Shown: positions 9,791 through 23,607 of the stretch, in pieces
Layout of the letters: the number at the start of each line of letters is the position of its first letter
Numbering within the stretch: position 1 is the stretch's first letter
Source: Zerene cesonia
Lineage: Eukaryota; Arthropoda; Insecta; Lepidoptera; Pieridae
Assembly (NCBI RefSeq): GCF_012273895.1
Contig: NC_052121.1
Location: 6,582,739-6,646,738 of the forward strand
DNA length: 64,000 nucleotides
Direction: 5' to 3'
Made by a program: the position numbers and the translations under genes
The notes under the pieces: model-generated
The model's input: only the letters and a program-made list of their open reading frames with translations
What the model was told of the DNA's origin: nothing
Databases searched by the model: none

Positions 9791-10820
9791 ATCTCTAGTT
9801 CTCTAGATCTTTCTTTTCGATTTAAGTCCGAGGTCCTTGCCACTAAATAACAATAATTTTATATACGTAAGATAATATATATTTATTTATTTATTATATA
9901 TTACTGTAGAATCTCGTTAATTGGTAAATCTTATCAATAAATCCTACGATTTTTCGAAGTAATGCATTTAGTTACAAAGTGGTGACAAGACCTCTTCAGG
10001 AGTTTCTGTCTTTTTAAACGAGATTTTTTTATTTAAGTAAGAACTTCGGACAATTCAACATTAAGTAAAATAAGTAAATAGTACCCTTTTTTGCGTCTTT
10101 CGTAGGAATATGTTCAATTTATTCGAGGAACATCAATCCTGCATTCTAAAATTTTTCGAATTGTCAATAAACAATAAAACATATTCTTTCTAGCATAACC
10201 ATAGTCTGTAACATAAGGTCTGCTTTAGGAAGATAAGGCCACATAGAGCGGAGTCTGAAAATATGACCCGATGTTTTCATATTGATTTATAATTATTATT
10301 TAATTATAATTAATAATTGTTGTTATTGATTTTGTTTGTATTGAGAAAGTGTTCGCTTAGCTTTAATATCTTGACTGATGGAAAACATGTATTTTGTTAT
10401 TTCGTATTTTTGTGTGATCAAGGCTGTGCTTTATATGTTAAGAAAATCCTATACACGTTTATTTATATTTTTTGTTGTGTTGAGTTTGTTGTTTTATAGT
10501 GTTTTTTTTTGTATTTTAATTCGTGAGCTGTGTTAACGGTACACTTGTTAGGCTTGCTGATTATAGCTTATTAATTAATCTCGCATTTATTGATCTCGCT
10601 TTTATTATTTCTTTACTATGCAGTTATTTTGGCTGTATGTTTTGTTTTAGGTAATAAAAATAGAAAGATTAAAAATAGTTCCCAATATATTAATAAGTAA
10701 TAATATTTTGAGAGGATTCGGTTGTCTCGCAACTTAATTTTGTGCATTGGTTAACATGACGTAGAACAAATGCTTTGTAATAAGCCTCTCTTGTCGTTAC
10801 CTACTTTTTATTATTTAGCA
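9791..10820. other. AT-rich intergenic sequence, nothing coding recognised
   Basis: Perfect AATAAA strings occur on the plus strand at about 9936 and 10166 and could serve as distant poly(A) signals for the upstream gene, but nothing ties them to it. Short open frames here have no recognisable composition or motif. Confidence 0.3.
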
Positions 10821-11042
10821 CTAGCTGCACCCCGCTGTTTCATACGCGGAAGCCCGTATCCCGTAAGTATATCGGGATAAAGAGTTGTCTATAATATGTT
10901 ATTCCAATTGTCCAGCTGTCTACGTACCAAATTTCATTTTGTAGTTACCCTTTAATTCGAAAGAAGTCCTTTAAAACCGACTTTACAAAAGGAGAGGTTA
11001 TTAAGTCGACCGTATTGTTTTGTGTGTTTGTTACCTCTCGTC
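10821..11042 (+). repeat. Lepidopteran interspersed repeat fragment
   Basis: The segment starts 'ctagctgcaccccgctg', continues 'cggaagcccgtatcccgtaa', 'taccaaatttcatt' and 'aaaccgactttacaaaagg', and ends 'gtttgttacctctcgtc'. These blocks are a familiar moth/butterfly repeat, probably retroelement 3' sequence. The family assignment is left open. Confidence 0.65.
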
Positions 11043-13494
11043 TTATCACTGGTTGAACCAATTGTTATGATTCTTTTTTTATTTTTTAAGCTGGTGCCTC
11101 CCATGTGAATGTATTATGACGATGTTAAATTTAGTCTAGACCTGACAGTTTAACAGCTGTTTCGCTTTTTGTGAAAACAATTATATTTATTTAGCTGGGA
11201 ACTTGAGTTTCAAGGGTTATAGATGAAGACTTACTATTTGGATTTATTTTTATGTTGCATTCACTCTCCAAGAAGCTTATTGCCTTGCTTTCTGCCGCAT
11301 AAGAATTATTTCATATTTCATGTCATATTCTATTTTATATATTCATTCGATGAACTAACCACGTTACTTACTTTATATGAGGTCAGAAGGAAAATCATGT
11401 TAAAATACAGGACCTCAACATAATAAATAAATTCGAATACATTCGTTGTTTGATGCTATGACTAACAAGTAATTATTTCTTATCGATTAACACGCTATTC
11501 TACATATTTTCGTTAACGCGAGTTATTTTTGCCAAGAATATTAAGCTTTCAAGAGCTCCGAATGAATGTATCTGTATTCGTTGGGAAATTGATATTTTTC
11601 GGTATAATAGTACTCTTTTTAGTGCATCTAAATATTTATAGGTAGTAGCAACGTATTATAAAGTAGATCGACGTGCGTATGAGGCTAAATAATGCTTGTT
11701 CAAAGCATGCTTTAAAAATTAGCTTTAAGCTTTTGTGCAATGAATGCTTTACAGATATAGAGTAAACCACCTGCAATTCATGTTTGGCAATCGCTTTATG
11801 TTTTATTTATATATTGTTTATTTTTATATTTTCTTTAATTATTCGGTTTTCATTATCATTTAATTAACTATTTAAGCTAGGCTTTTTGTATATTTTTATG
11901 CGTATCAATAGTACGTTTAATATTATTCATATCATGTGCCAAAGTATTGATAAGCTATGTAATTCATTTTACAGTTTTTTTATTACTGTATTTTAGATAG
12001 GTACTACAATAGTTAACTCTTGTATCAACAGATTTTCGTATTATATTTTTCTACCGCATTTACAACTGAGTGACTGTTATTAGAAAGTATTACAAATATG
12101 ATGTTTCTTTGCAGTTTTCATAACGATATAAGTAAAACGGAATTTTAATTAAATCTAGATTATAATATGTAATTAAAGTTTGAATTATGGCTGTGTGAAT
12201 TTAAGCAGAATTAAAACTATACGTAGGTTATTATGAAACTTTTATCCTCAATGTGGTCTACCTACGTACGTTTAAATGATCTCTGTGACTTCATTGATAG
12301 TAGTTTAAGATTGAAATTCATGTAATATTGATGTTGTGAAAAATCGCTTAAAGTTTTGAGTGTACTACAAAAAAGTATTGTAATTTGTAGTGGGTTTAGT
12401 GTAGGAAAACATGTGTTTTTTCTTAACTATAAACTGTGAGCTCGTAATAAGAAAATTAAATAGAAAATCTCAAAAAATGTTGTAATCAATGTTTGTCAGA
12501 TTATCGATTTTTAACATTATTCCTATTCAATTTTAAAACATCTTATAATATAAATCCGCCTTTTTCATTCCACGCTTTTTAGTTTTTTTTTTAAATCGCG
12601 TGCTATTTGTTATTCTTATGTAACTTTGTAGATATTAAACGATGACTTACTAAGCAACGTCATGTATGATTTTATTTATCACATTTATTGTAAATACCTA
12701 TATATTACAGTAAGTATATACAAATATTATCAGAGATTCTAAAACAAATAATTGAGCACTAAATGAATACAAATATTTAATATAAGCTCTGTTCTGGCAT
12801 TTAAGCGAATTCTTTTGCTGTATGGATTCATGTATCGATTGATTTTTTTCAAATATCGTTCTTACGCTACCAAATGTCTGAACTGCTTTGCCAATTAGTC
12901 ATTAAAATTGCGACATTACTTTTAAATTATATAGATTGACACATTCCCCGCGACCACAAAAAATAGGCTTGTAATTATTTCTTATCATGATGCGTCTTGC
13001 ATTCGCCATTTGAACGACACCCATATACCTCGTACCTACAGATGCTATCTTCTCCTGATATTTAATGAATTCTTTCAACCATGATACGTATCATGTTGTA
13101 GCAAAGGAATTATTACGTAGATTGCGTTAGCCCATCGTACTAAATATCTCGTGATAATTTGGGAAAATAGTAAATATTAATTTTAGTTCATTTTTTCTAT
13201 TTTAATTTCAAGTTAATTAATCAGAAATGTAATAAAATTAAAATGGTATCTACAGCGTCTATTATGAAGTTATATTATTTGCTACGAAACAATTTTTACT
13301 ACGAGTAAAGTTTGATCGGCGCACCCGTAGCCGGTGTTTTGGCAGACTTACAAATTTGGCGTAGGACTTCAAGTATGAAGATTTACTTATAGTAAAAAAC
13401 ATGCATTTTACGTATTTTGTCACAGGTAAGTTTTGTGTTATAATTGTTTTCAATGAAACCAAGTGTATATTGTTAGGTAGGGGGTAATTAGCGA
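11043..13494. other. AT-rich intergenic sequence upstream of the Musashi-family gene
   Basis: No gene, RNA gene or intact repeat was recognised. The open frames present are short, AT-driven and without recognisable domains. Base composition changes abruptly to GC-rich at about 13495. Confidence 0.4.
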
Positions 13495-13885
13495 GGAAGG
13501 GTTTGTTAGAGAGTAGCGGATGGTGCGGGGGTGGCCGGGTCGGGCGCGGAGGCGTGCGGAGGCCGGTGGGCGTGCTCGCGGGGCGGCCGCTCGCGGCGAG
13601 CACGTGGCGCGCGCTCACGTGGTGGTGCTGAGCGCGATCCCGCGTCCACCATGCGGCTCGTATGAATAATTGTATACCGAGTGAATGAATCGATGCGGAG
13701 GCGCGAGCGGCGGGGAGGCGGGCGGCGGCGCTCGCTGCGTGGAGGGGTGCGCCGCGCCGCGGCAGTCTTGTGCCGGTAGTCGGTAGTGTAACCGAGCGAC
13801 TACGGGAGCCGTCCCCGCCGCGTCGTCGCTCGCTCGTAGTCGTAGTGCGCCCGTCGGCCCGCCCCACGCCGCTGGCGCTTTTTCC
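13495..13885 (+). promoter_or_regulatory. GC/CpG-rich leader and probable promoter of the Musashi-family gene
   Basis: In a window that is otherwise strongly AT-rich, roughly 390 bases are dominated by G, C and CpG (for example 13525-13620 and 13690-13765). The block ends at the ATG of an RNA-binding protein exon, as expected for a 5' UTR and core promoter of a developmentally used gene. No TATA box is visible in an obvious position, and the start site cannot be fixed. Long open frames on the minus strand here result from the composition. Confidence 0.6.
13651..13786 (+). promoter_or_regulatory. Cluster of overlapping upstream open reading frames
   Basis: If transcription starts upstream of 13651, the leader has four upstream ATGs: 13651-13665 (four residues, in the favourable context accATGc), 13662-13688, 13685-13786 and 13693-13779. 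They overlap each other in different frames, and all stop before the main ATG at 13886. Such leaders often dampen translation, but no effect is shown here. Confidence 0.4.
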
Positions 13886-14068
13886 ATGGAAACCCAAAAT
13901 CAGGATGTGGCCAACAGCCCCGGCGAGGTGCCCAACGACCCGGGGTACGTGTCTGTATCCAGCTTATAGTTATTGTGGAGTTCTCTTCCGCCGGTTACCG
14001 CATCTAAACATCCCGTTTGTATTGCAGGAAGATGTTCGTCGGAGGGCTAAGCTGGCAGACTAGTCCAG
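13886..14068 (+). CDS. Rbp6: Musashi-family RNA-binding protein (Rbp6-like), first two coding exons only
   Basis: Musashi/Rbp6 proteins bind mRNA through two RRM domains and control translation, notably in neural and germ cells. Exon 1 is 13886-13944 (ATG in context ccATGg, starting METQNQDVANSPGEV and followed by a donor ggGTACGT). Intron 1 is 83 bp (13945-14027, ending attgcag). Exon 2 is only 41 bp (14028-14068). Together they give 33 complete codons ending KMFVGGLSWQTSP, which is the RNP2 strand and first helix start of the first Musashi-family RRM. The donor 'g|GTACGC' at 14069 leaves phase 1. The rest of RRM1, all of RRM2 and the C-terminal region are not found in the window. Rbp6 is favoured over Musashi proper by the short N-terminus and VGGLSWQTSP, but the two share this motif and cannot be firmly separated from so few residues. 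Confidence 0.85.
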
Positions 14069-14929
14069 GTACGCAAGTCGCCGGCTGAACTTCCGTGTCC
14101 ACTACGGAAGTGCAAGCATCCAATGCATATGTCGATGACGACGGAGTTGAATTAAAGCGTTTACTTAATTAACGGAAGAGCTTCTCTCGATACGCAAAAA
14201 GTAAAATAGTTTGCGCTTTCAGTGACAAAAATCACATTTGCATTTTATAAACACCGGTAAAAGTTTGGTAATCAGCTGATCGGATGCGCGTCAAACTTTT
14301 TGACTGTGCGTGTGGGTTATGTTGTGTATGCTGGAAGGCTATGATCAAAAGTTAGAGTTTTGATTGTATTTGGCTTATCGTAAGTGATATGCGTGCTGTA
14401 ATTCTGTAAAGATGTCAAGGTGTAACAGCAGTCAGGTGTCCGATGGCGGCCATACCGGATGCGCGCGCAGGCTCAGTTGCCATTCCATTTTGTTTCATAG
14501 AATAACTTCAAACGAAACTGATCTTTATGTATTAAGGGCTCTGGTGAAAAATTCTGTGCAATATTTTTTATTACCGGCTCATATTCTAAACAGTTTTCAA
14601 AACATAACCTGAAAATTTTGGAGATATTAACGTTGCTTGATTAAAATTTAATTAACACTACACTTTTATTCCTAAAAATATTTCTAAATTGCTTTATTAA
14701 CTATTTGCAATTATTGAAGACCTTGTTGTCTTTATATTTAAACGATAACTTAGAATAGCTGGTGATTAAGTCAATTAATAAATATCCGTATTATGATAGT
14801 TTATCGGAATGAGTAAACATGTTTATGAGCACAATAAAAATAAAGCGTTTGAATTCTATCGGAATGTTTTATTTCATCGGGAATAGAAATTGTAACACTT
14901 TGTTGGTAATTATACAAGTAGAGTCGCAA

Positions 14930-15005
14930 AAGGTCCCATGCGCGTGCGCGAGTGATGTGCCGCCCGCGGTATTGGGTCGTGCGCCCACGCTGCACTTTGA
15001 TCCCT
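14930..15005 (+). other. GC-rich island in the intron
   Basis: A 75-base stretch with CpG-rich 'catgcgcgtgcgcgagtg' and 'gccgcccgcggtattggg' stands out from AT-rich flanks about 860 bp into the intron. No coding motif is seen. It could be an intronic regulatory element or part of the 5'-proximal CpG region. Confidence 0.3.
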
Positions 15006-17199
15006 ACGTCTATGCCAATTCTTCAGATTCGCGATGTATCAATACATAACTGATAGGAAAATAAAAGATTATCTCATATGACCTGTTTATTCGATAGTAT
15101 TACTCTAACTTGCTATTATTTCAAATACCCACAATCAGCCGCATAACGCATCTAATAATAGGAATCCTAATTTCTGTTAACAATATATGATTGTCACCGT
15201 TTAAATGATAAATGTGAATAGGCTAAAAATAATTTCAGTTGAACACTGAACAAATTGTAGATTCGAGCTCAGTGAACTCTGACGTATTTGCGTTTATACA
15301 GGTATGCTCTGTGATAAGATAATTAAATATTATTCATTCCGTGCTCATATAACTCGAGGTTTTCGTGGAGACAGATAAAAACTAAAAAAAAAGCAAGAAC
15401 TGGTCTAATAGCCCTAGTTACTTAAAACTAAGCAAAGCAGTACGCAATAAAAAAAAAAATAGACAGTATTTCTGCTCAAAAAATTTCAAATTATAACATC
15501 GTCATTGGAGATTTTATGAGAGGGACGACGTATGACGAACTTATTTCTTTTCAATTGACATTATTACCAGATAATATTGTACCTACGGAGAAAAAAAAAT
15601 CGAGATAATAGATAACAAATATGTATAGGTGTGAGAAACGCATCATAATCATGTACGTTCTTACAATTTTGTAATTTTTCTTATGATATCATCTCGGTGG
15701 TAAGGGACATGATTTGCATGCAAATAAACATAATAGAGATGTGTGTATTTCAACAAAGTATAGCATTGCGGAACGAGCAAGGTTAGCAATGTTCACTGTT
15801 TAAATAAGTAGGTAACACATTACAAGTGTTTCAAGAATAAGTTTTGTTTGGTTAGACAAAAGGTTGAGTTCCATTATCTGGCTCACTTCGCGCGCCTGAC
15901 ATATCATTGACACGCCGGCTCAAGATTTACGTTGTCCGACTTAACGTTACAGAAATAAACACGGCAGAATATTAGTGTCGATTTTATTTCTATAGATTTA
16001 CTGTACACATGGTAAATTATCAAGTGCGCCTGATATAGTCGGAAAGGGAAATTAACAATTTACCTAATTACATGTTCTATAAACACCTATGAAATTTATT
16101 ATACTTCCCGTGACCTCATGTCACATGTTAGGTTTATAATATAATCGTATGGTTTTTAACTAATATATACTGCATAATGTCGATATGATTTCTAATTTTA
16201 AAAGAATAGCGTACCTACATAAAACTTATTTATCTTTTGTTGAAATCACGCTATCTGAAGTCTTAATATTTCGCTTAGCGAAGGGTTCAGACCAAATTTT
16301 GCTGGACTTTTTGAAAATTCTATCCAATATGCATTTTTCAGGTTTTATTCCCTTTGTGTGTGAAAATCGTATGGGAAATTTATAAACCGATTTACGTCTT
16401 CCTTCTATGTCACGAATTCATAAATGCATGAATAAATAAAAGAAAGATAATACGCGAACGATATTGATACGTTTGTCTCTCAGAACTCTGTATGTAAGAT
16501 TTTTTTCCTGTCTCGCTAGGTGACAGCAGGATTTTACTTTTATTTTGGTTTCGGTTAAAACATATTTTACGACATAGTTGCGACATGGAGCCCGCTGTTG
16601 ACAGACTATTTCAGTAGATATGTGTTATTATTGGTTACTCGCGTGAATATCTATTTATAGGTTTACCTCAGAGATTTATTGTGGCGTAGTAATGGTGCGG
16701 TATACTGATGAATACTGTGAAATATTGCCCGATAGAGGAATAGTTAAATGGTGTAAAATACGTTTGCGATTCGTCTATATTTTAAATCCACAAAAACGGT
16801 CGTGACTTAATGACGATAGACGTAACATTTGATAGAAGTTTCTGGCAACGTTCAGATGAAACGTATCGCTTCTACAGTTTACTGCTTTAGTATTCCTTGT
16901 GAATAATTCAAGTATTCATTTTTGAGAGACCGAGTGTCGTAATGCAAATAATAGATGTGTCTTTTTTGCACTTGATATAGGTACGTGTCAGGATTTCCTT
17001 AACGAGGGTTTCACGATAAAGTTTCCCAATACTGATATTATTATTTTACACCGGTTTTTACGTTAAATACCGTTATTCCAAACTCGGAAAATAATACATA
17101 GCACGAAATAATCCCAACCTAATGGATTTATAGAATATATAAATAGCCGACAATATGTGTACAGCGTATACTTTTGTAAAATAATGCAAGTTTTTATAT
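15006..17199. other. Intronic AT-rich sequence, nothing specific recognised
   Basis: No coding exon, RNA gene or intact repeat was identified. The longest forward open frame (around 16185-16385) has no recognisable motif and is of a length expected by chance. Confidence 0.3.
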
Positions 17200-17390
17200 A
17201 AACAGGGTTAACCGCGGTATCACTCGCGTAGTACCCAGGTAAACTATAATCTATCTCTGTACCAAATTTCGTACAGATATGATAAGCTGTTTTCGCTGTT
17301 TTGAAACAATCGCCCATACATCCATACTTGCGTATAAAAAATTAGTAGAATGTTGCTAATATTATAAAGGTAAAATGGATGGCGGGGAAC
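17200..17390 (+). repeat. Lepidopteran interspersed repeat fragment
   Basis: The segment contains 'gggttaaccgcggtatcact', 'cgcgtagtacccaggtaaac', 'taccaaatttcgtacagata' and, near the end, 'gctaatattataaaggtaaa'. This order is familiar from moth and butterfly retroelement 3' sequences. An open frame on the minus strand here (17063-17317) is a shadow of the repeat. Confidence 0.6.
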
Positions 17391-20322
17391 GTAATGCCCT
17401 CACCTAGTTCAATTTCCGTTGAGATATTTCTTCAAATTCATTAAAAATACAATTGATAACGTCAATAATAACTATCTAGATCTAGGATTCTCAAGTTGTC
17501 GTGAACTCATATACAGAAGCTGCAATTTCAAAATCATTTTTTGCATTGTCTTTTCACTATATTATTACTGTTCAAAAATTTAATGCAATTTCATAGTTAA
17601 ACGTGAAGTTGTTGTATAAACATTAAGACGCCAGTCGCTAACAAAATTTACATTAAACAACACAAACGTAATTATGCATGTCTATGACGTTCGCTTTCTG
17701 TTAAGGATAAAGACAGATTTATTGAACGTCTCAAACTATTTTAATTGACCATTTGCAAAGCTTGCCAAACTCTCAACACCCCTGAATAATATATAGTAAG
17801 TCCTAAATGACCCACTGGTTAAATAGATAATAAATCGTGTGATATGATGTGTGTTTTATTAGCTGCATATGCAAGTATGTGTATTGCATCAAACAAAACT
17901 CAAATATAGATATGGTTTCCATCTATTTTGGAACGAAAGAAACTATAAAGTTATTAAACAGGAAGTGAGCTAAATAAACGCGACTATTTATTTTATATCG
18001 GCAAGAAATAAGCACTTAATATTCCGTCCCATTTGGCTGCCGGCACGTTGAGGAGGAAAAGATTTAGCCTACGGTTGAAGAGGAAAGAGTATGCTCGCAA
18101 AGACCGCATTACTGCCAATCGTACCATAATCCTCTTTTACAAAACGAATGATAGTCTTATTTAAACAGTCTCGGGTCGACTGCGACGATGATTCTTTTTA
18201 TATAAATCTATTTATATACTTACTGTTTTTAATTAATAAGATTATGGATACATAGAAACATGTAACAGAATAAGTGCATCAGAAATATAGTTGTCGCAAA
18301 AGATAAATATGACGACGTAAAATGAATGACTTTTAAGAATTGTATAGCAAGATTGTTTCTGCTCTACAACCCAATTCGTTTATACTGCTCAGTAACTAAC
18401 ATTTCAGCGATATTTTAGATACCTCCATATTCATGAAGTCGAAAGCTTTTACATAATTCAATCGTACAAATAAAAACGTTTTATTGCCTGCTTATTAAGT
18501 AGGTTTTCTTATTTATTGTTTCACACATTTAGAATGTGGAAAAGTATGTTAATACTGGACGTTAAATAAATTTGCTTCACAACATCCGTACGCAAGTCAA
18601 TTTATTTCCATACGTAAATCCATTAAATCGATTATATCTAATGTGAATTTCCGTATCCTCTCTGGGGTATGGGGTAAACGCCTTAAGCATTTGTATTACT
18701 CATAGTTTTTCTTACGGTTTTTGTTCGTACCCACCAATAATCAAACACTGGTTTTCAAGGTTCTACGCTCACGTGTTTAGTTCCATACCGAGGTAGCGGT
18801 CAAACCAATTATAGGGAATATCGTAAGCTGAGTTGGAAATAGCGAATTGACATTTTAAATAATCAATTCCCTCCGCATAGTGCGTTTGTAGCGGTGCAGG
18901 GTGTAAAGATTCAGATATATTATAGCCATATATTGTCTCCGCTCCATACGTCAGTCGTACAAAATATTTCTACATTGCATAACTCTTGCAAGCCATACAT
19001 TCAGACGCACATCTGGAAACGTTCGGTTCAGACGACACACGTTATTACGCTGTTGTCATTACTCATATGTCGCGCACACGACTTCACGCTGCCGACTCGC
19101 GTTACTTCTTTAGAGATGTCACATAACATGCCGGTGTTAATACACAAGAGACTCTGCAATCATGGGCGAAAAGCACACGCCGAGTATTCCCACTTTGAGC
19201 TTTATGTCGTTTAGATATACGTCACAGCCGAGAAGCGCATCTTCAAAAGACATGCTAATTGACGGCGGCGTCAAGCGACTATTAAAAGCAAAGTTTTTTT
19301 AAGTTGTATTTTGAACAGGTTGCTTGAAAACAATTCTATGATTTGTTAAACAGAATACATCAATGTATGTCGTATTGAATAAAGTATGTGACGCCTGAAT
19401 TCTTTATCGGTATTATTTTGGAAGGTAATAAGCTTTATAACGTTAGGCTTTGCCCCAATGTTAAAAATATTTCATCAGTAAAAAAAGACGTTGTATAAAA
19501 ATATAACAAAGTTATCGTTGATATCATTCCAAAACACCTATAACGAAAATACGTCTATTTTCATGGAAAATAATAAAATCTCTTTATCTAAAGCTAATAT
19601 TTTTATAAACACATCTGGTTGCCCCTTCGCATTTTTATTTATGAGTCGCGATCTTTTCTATCAATCTTTGACCTTGACTGAGAATCAGTCTGATATCATA
19701 GGAACTTACGGAAAATTATTCTAATGTATGGCGTATGATTTTTGTATTTTTTGTGACAAGACGAGGAAAATAACATTGTTTTGTATCGTTTTTACGCATT
19801 ACTATAATAATATTGTATAAGTTAATAGTTAATTTTTATTAGTTCATTTTCTTTGCCTTTTTCTATATTGAAGGTGTATAGGTTACAATCAAAATTAAGA
19901 AATTTTTATGCAGATGAGGATTTTATCGGATAGTATTACACATAAATTTTGCATACATAAAATATACTTTTCGGAAGTAATAACATGCTAGTATAAATAT
20001 AATAATAACACACAATCTATTAATATTTAAGTTTAATATACAAATTAATAAAGAATAATCGTTACTTTTATGAAAAACCACGCGTTGTTTTATGAATGAA
20101 AATTACAGCGATTCTTATAACAATGGGTGCTACTGTATTGGCAAATGAATATTTGATAAATATGATGATCATCACTGCATTGTTCGCGTGTCATGCATTA
20201 TTAATTAAAACTTTATTGAGTTCGATGCAGTCGAGAGTAATTACGTGATTTATATGAGTTTTCATGAATGTGTGTACCTTTCCTAAAATTATACATAGGT
20301 ACCTAGTAGATACCAGTTATAG

Positions 20323-20352
20323 TAATCTGATTAATCCTCTAATCTGATTAAT
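20323..20352. promoter_or_regulatory. Two direct copies of a TAATCTGATTAAT homeodomain-type site
   Basis: The 13-base string taatctgattaat occurs at 20323-20335 and again at 20340-20352, separated by cctc. Each contains TAATnnnATTA, the spacing bound by paired-class homeodomain dimers, and the first is followed by cc to give TAATCC. Enhancer function is inference. Confidence 0.3.
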
Positions 20353-23300
20353 AGTCTAATGTTATGAGCGAAAATTTGTAAGAATGTGTTTTTCTTTCTA
20401 AATAAATGGTCTATAGTCTGCAATAGCACATAATAACTTTAACGCGGGTAGCACGCGCGTGACGCCGCGGGTTTGAGCTAATAAACATATTTTTCACTCA
20501 ATGTCTACGATGTCTCAGAAACCGTCCATTTTATCAGGTAACGAAAAATGTTAAATAGTAATGTTTAATGACGCAATAACATTGTCGTGTTTGCTTATCT
20601 TACTTCAAAAATAAAAAAATGGTGTAATAAAAATAGTTAAATGTAATCATAGTTACGATATGATGAATCTACGCATGAATAAATATCTCGTTAATATAAT
20701 TATAACGTGATTAATAAATGGAATCATTTACATTTGTTTCCAGTATGTTTGTACATACCACAGTAAAAATGTATGGATTTTATTAGAATGATATAGATAA
20801 TTAAAGAGAAATATTACGTGTGTTATGAATTACAAAAAAACAAGCTATACGATACGGTTAAGAACGAAAAATTATTAAGTCCTGTAGGTAGTTAGATAAT
20901 AGATATATATCTTCGTATGAAATTTCGTTGTAAATCGATGTTTAACCTTCATACAATCATTGGATTACTTCTCATACACCAATTAAAATGTTGGGCATGT
21001 CCTAGAAACACACCTGTAATTCGCTAACAGGGTTCCCAATTTCAAGTGAAAACTGAAAGTACTTGGATTGCTGCCAAAACACGTGTCGTGATAAGATCGG
21101 GAACATGAAATAAATACATTTATTTAATATGCATTTGAATTTAATTTGCATGGAATCATAAAACTATTAGCGAATTACTTTCGTATATGATAAAACGTCC
21201 GCTAATTGGCATGCGATGCATTTAGATGATAAACTGGATAGCCATCTTGTTAGTGTACTACTCTAGTTAGTTGAAAATGGATGTAACATTTTCAAGATAA
21301 TTTATTTTTATGCAAAAACGCCTGACATTATATGAATAATGTAGCATAAGATTAAATTTACACAAACTATTGTCTCGTTTAGAAACGGTGATGCAATGTA
21401 AAGTTGATGCAATTTATACTTTTAAATCTTATCACATTTTTCCGAACAGCAGAATGTTTCCGATATTTATGAACTAAAGGAAAATATTGACAGCTAACAT
21501 GACTTGCACTTGTATTTTTCAATACATTGTTGTTTCTTCGAGTGCATATTACTAATTTACGTAATCAAACGACAGACCTCGTTTGCTACGATGGGCGACC
21601 TTTGTGCTGCGCGCACGCACTGCACTGCTGGCCTATGATAGCCCGATGCACTAATCCACTTATTAACTGATACCGGGCCTCATACATAGATTCTTGTCAC
21701 GTCACTGAACTTCGGTCCGCAATCTACGTTATTACGGGTCATAATTAGATCACGTCTATCTAAACACAATCATCAATGAGAAAATAAATCCATTGAATAA
21801 AACGGTTTATTATTTTAGCACACAAATTGCAAAGCTATTTTGTTAATATCTGATTGCGATGATTGCGAATAAACTTCATAGGTGCGATAAAAACACTTTA
21901 GTTGCAGCCGAAATTTTGCCTACGAAATACGGCGATAATGGCTTCGCGTAATAACTTTATTGCACAAAAATGTTTTCTGGCCTTTTTGGCACGTTCATAC
22001 GTATGCAAAAATGAAGTTTAAAAAAGCCTGAATCTATTTACTCCGCGTTGACATTTCTGTTCTGCGAAGTGTTTCGTGCCAATAAAACATTTCGATCGCA
22101 TTATGAACACATACAATATGCATATAAGTATTTGGTGGATGATTTCGTTGGTGTTCATATAGAAATGTTTAAGCTAAAATAACCGTAATATCTTAAACTA
22201 AAATACAAGCAATTGATACAATTTTTAATATTCTTCCTTTATAATGTAATAAACAACTGGATGATCTTAAATAAACATTCACAATTATACGTACTTAACA
22301 AAGTCTTATATTTTACTGAATATATAGGTATTTATAACAACCCACGCCGTTACATTATATAACGTTTGAAAATGACAATCCAAGAGTTACTAGAAGATTT
22401 AGTATGAAAATTGCAGCCCACAATAAATTATTTTTATTAGTTATTACAGCCATTATGATTAATAATACGGCAATTGATTGTAATTAATGTCTTAAATAAA
22501 CAGTAATATATCAGAGCTAGAACTATATCTCAAGGCAAGTGCTAAAATAAATTGTCATATTGTAATTCTATAATTAAAGTGTGAAGAGTCGAACTACTTC
22601 AAAAATAGCTATTTGTGTGACACCGTAAATCTCAGTTACGACGAAAGTTAGCGTGTAAATCATTAGTCCACGCGCTACTAAACGGTACATTGAATTTTAT
22701 TGCATTGTATACTAATAAAATTATACCAAATTACTTATAAACTAATTGACAATAAATTAGATTTATTTCTCACAACCACTTTAGTTCTTCGCTAAAATTG
22801 AGTTTTACAGGGAACTCGTAAAAAGTGATACAGTGTGGGAGCAGCGCTATATTGAATTATTTCTGAAAGAGATTATATTGGAAAATTTATAATTTCTACT
22901 TCTTTCTTTACTTGATTAATTTTTCAATCTTATATTATTGAGTGCATCTTGTTCATGTTATACCAAGAAAGGTAGGAAACTATAACGGTGAAGGAATTTG
23001 ATATATTTCTTCGAATTGTTACTAAGTTATTTATTTTTATAACAGACACAATTTTAATTTATAGGTGCATATGTAGCATTGTATGTAGTACTTAAAGATG
23101 TACTAAGAATTAAAACAACCATTAATAAAATATAAAACACAATACTTGGTTGTTTTTCATCAGATATTGGGTGGAAAAAAAGGATTTTTGTAACGACATT
23201 TTGCGTCATTGAAGTGAATAACGTCATGCGATATGAATAGAAGGAGGCAATCCATAGAGTTGCATTGTGCGACCTTGACCCGATGTTAAAACGTATGCGT

Positions 23301-23607
23301 TTTAATGTTCCTGTACCGCGAATAAATTAAACGAACATGTACAGACAGCATAACCATTTACTGTACATAAATAAAGTTTAAATTCATTAAACCTCTGTTT
23401 GTTCTAACATCCTATGCATTGCGAAAACCTACGTCCTTATCTTAGAAACATCTATCTTAGCAGCTTAGTAACAAACAATTTATATACAATAACTAGAAAA
23501 ATTATCATATCATTACGTATGAGTAGTTGCAGTACTATAATTGTATTTATTGCAATAATTAAACAATTTTGAAAATATCTGAGTTGAATGAAATCTATTG
23601 TAGGTAA

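Noticed and set aside
13262..13897. Minus-strand open frame of 211 codons
   Set aside because: It is the reverse side of the GC-rich leader of the Musashi-family gene; Arg/Pro/Ala/Ser-rich composition is typical of a frame opened by GC bias, and no domain is visible.
13770..14063. Plus-strand open frame of 97 codons across the Musashi-family exons
   Set aside because: It begins at GTG, runs through intron 1 and overlaps the real exons in another frame; it lacks the RRM sequence.
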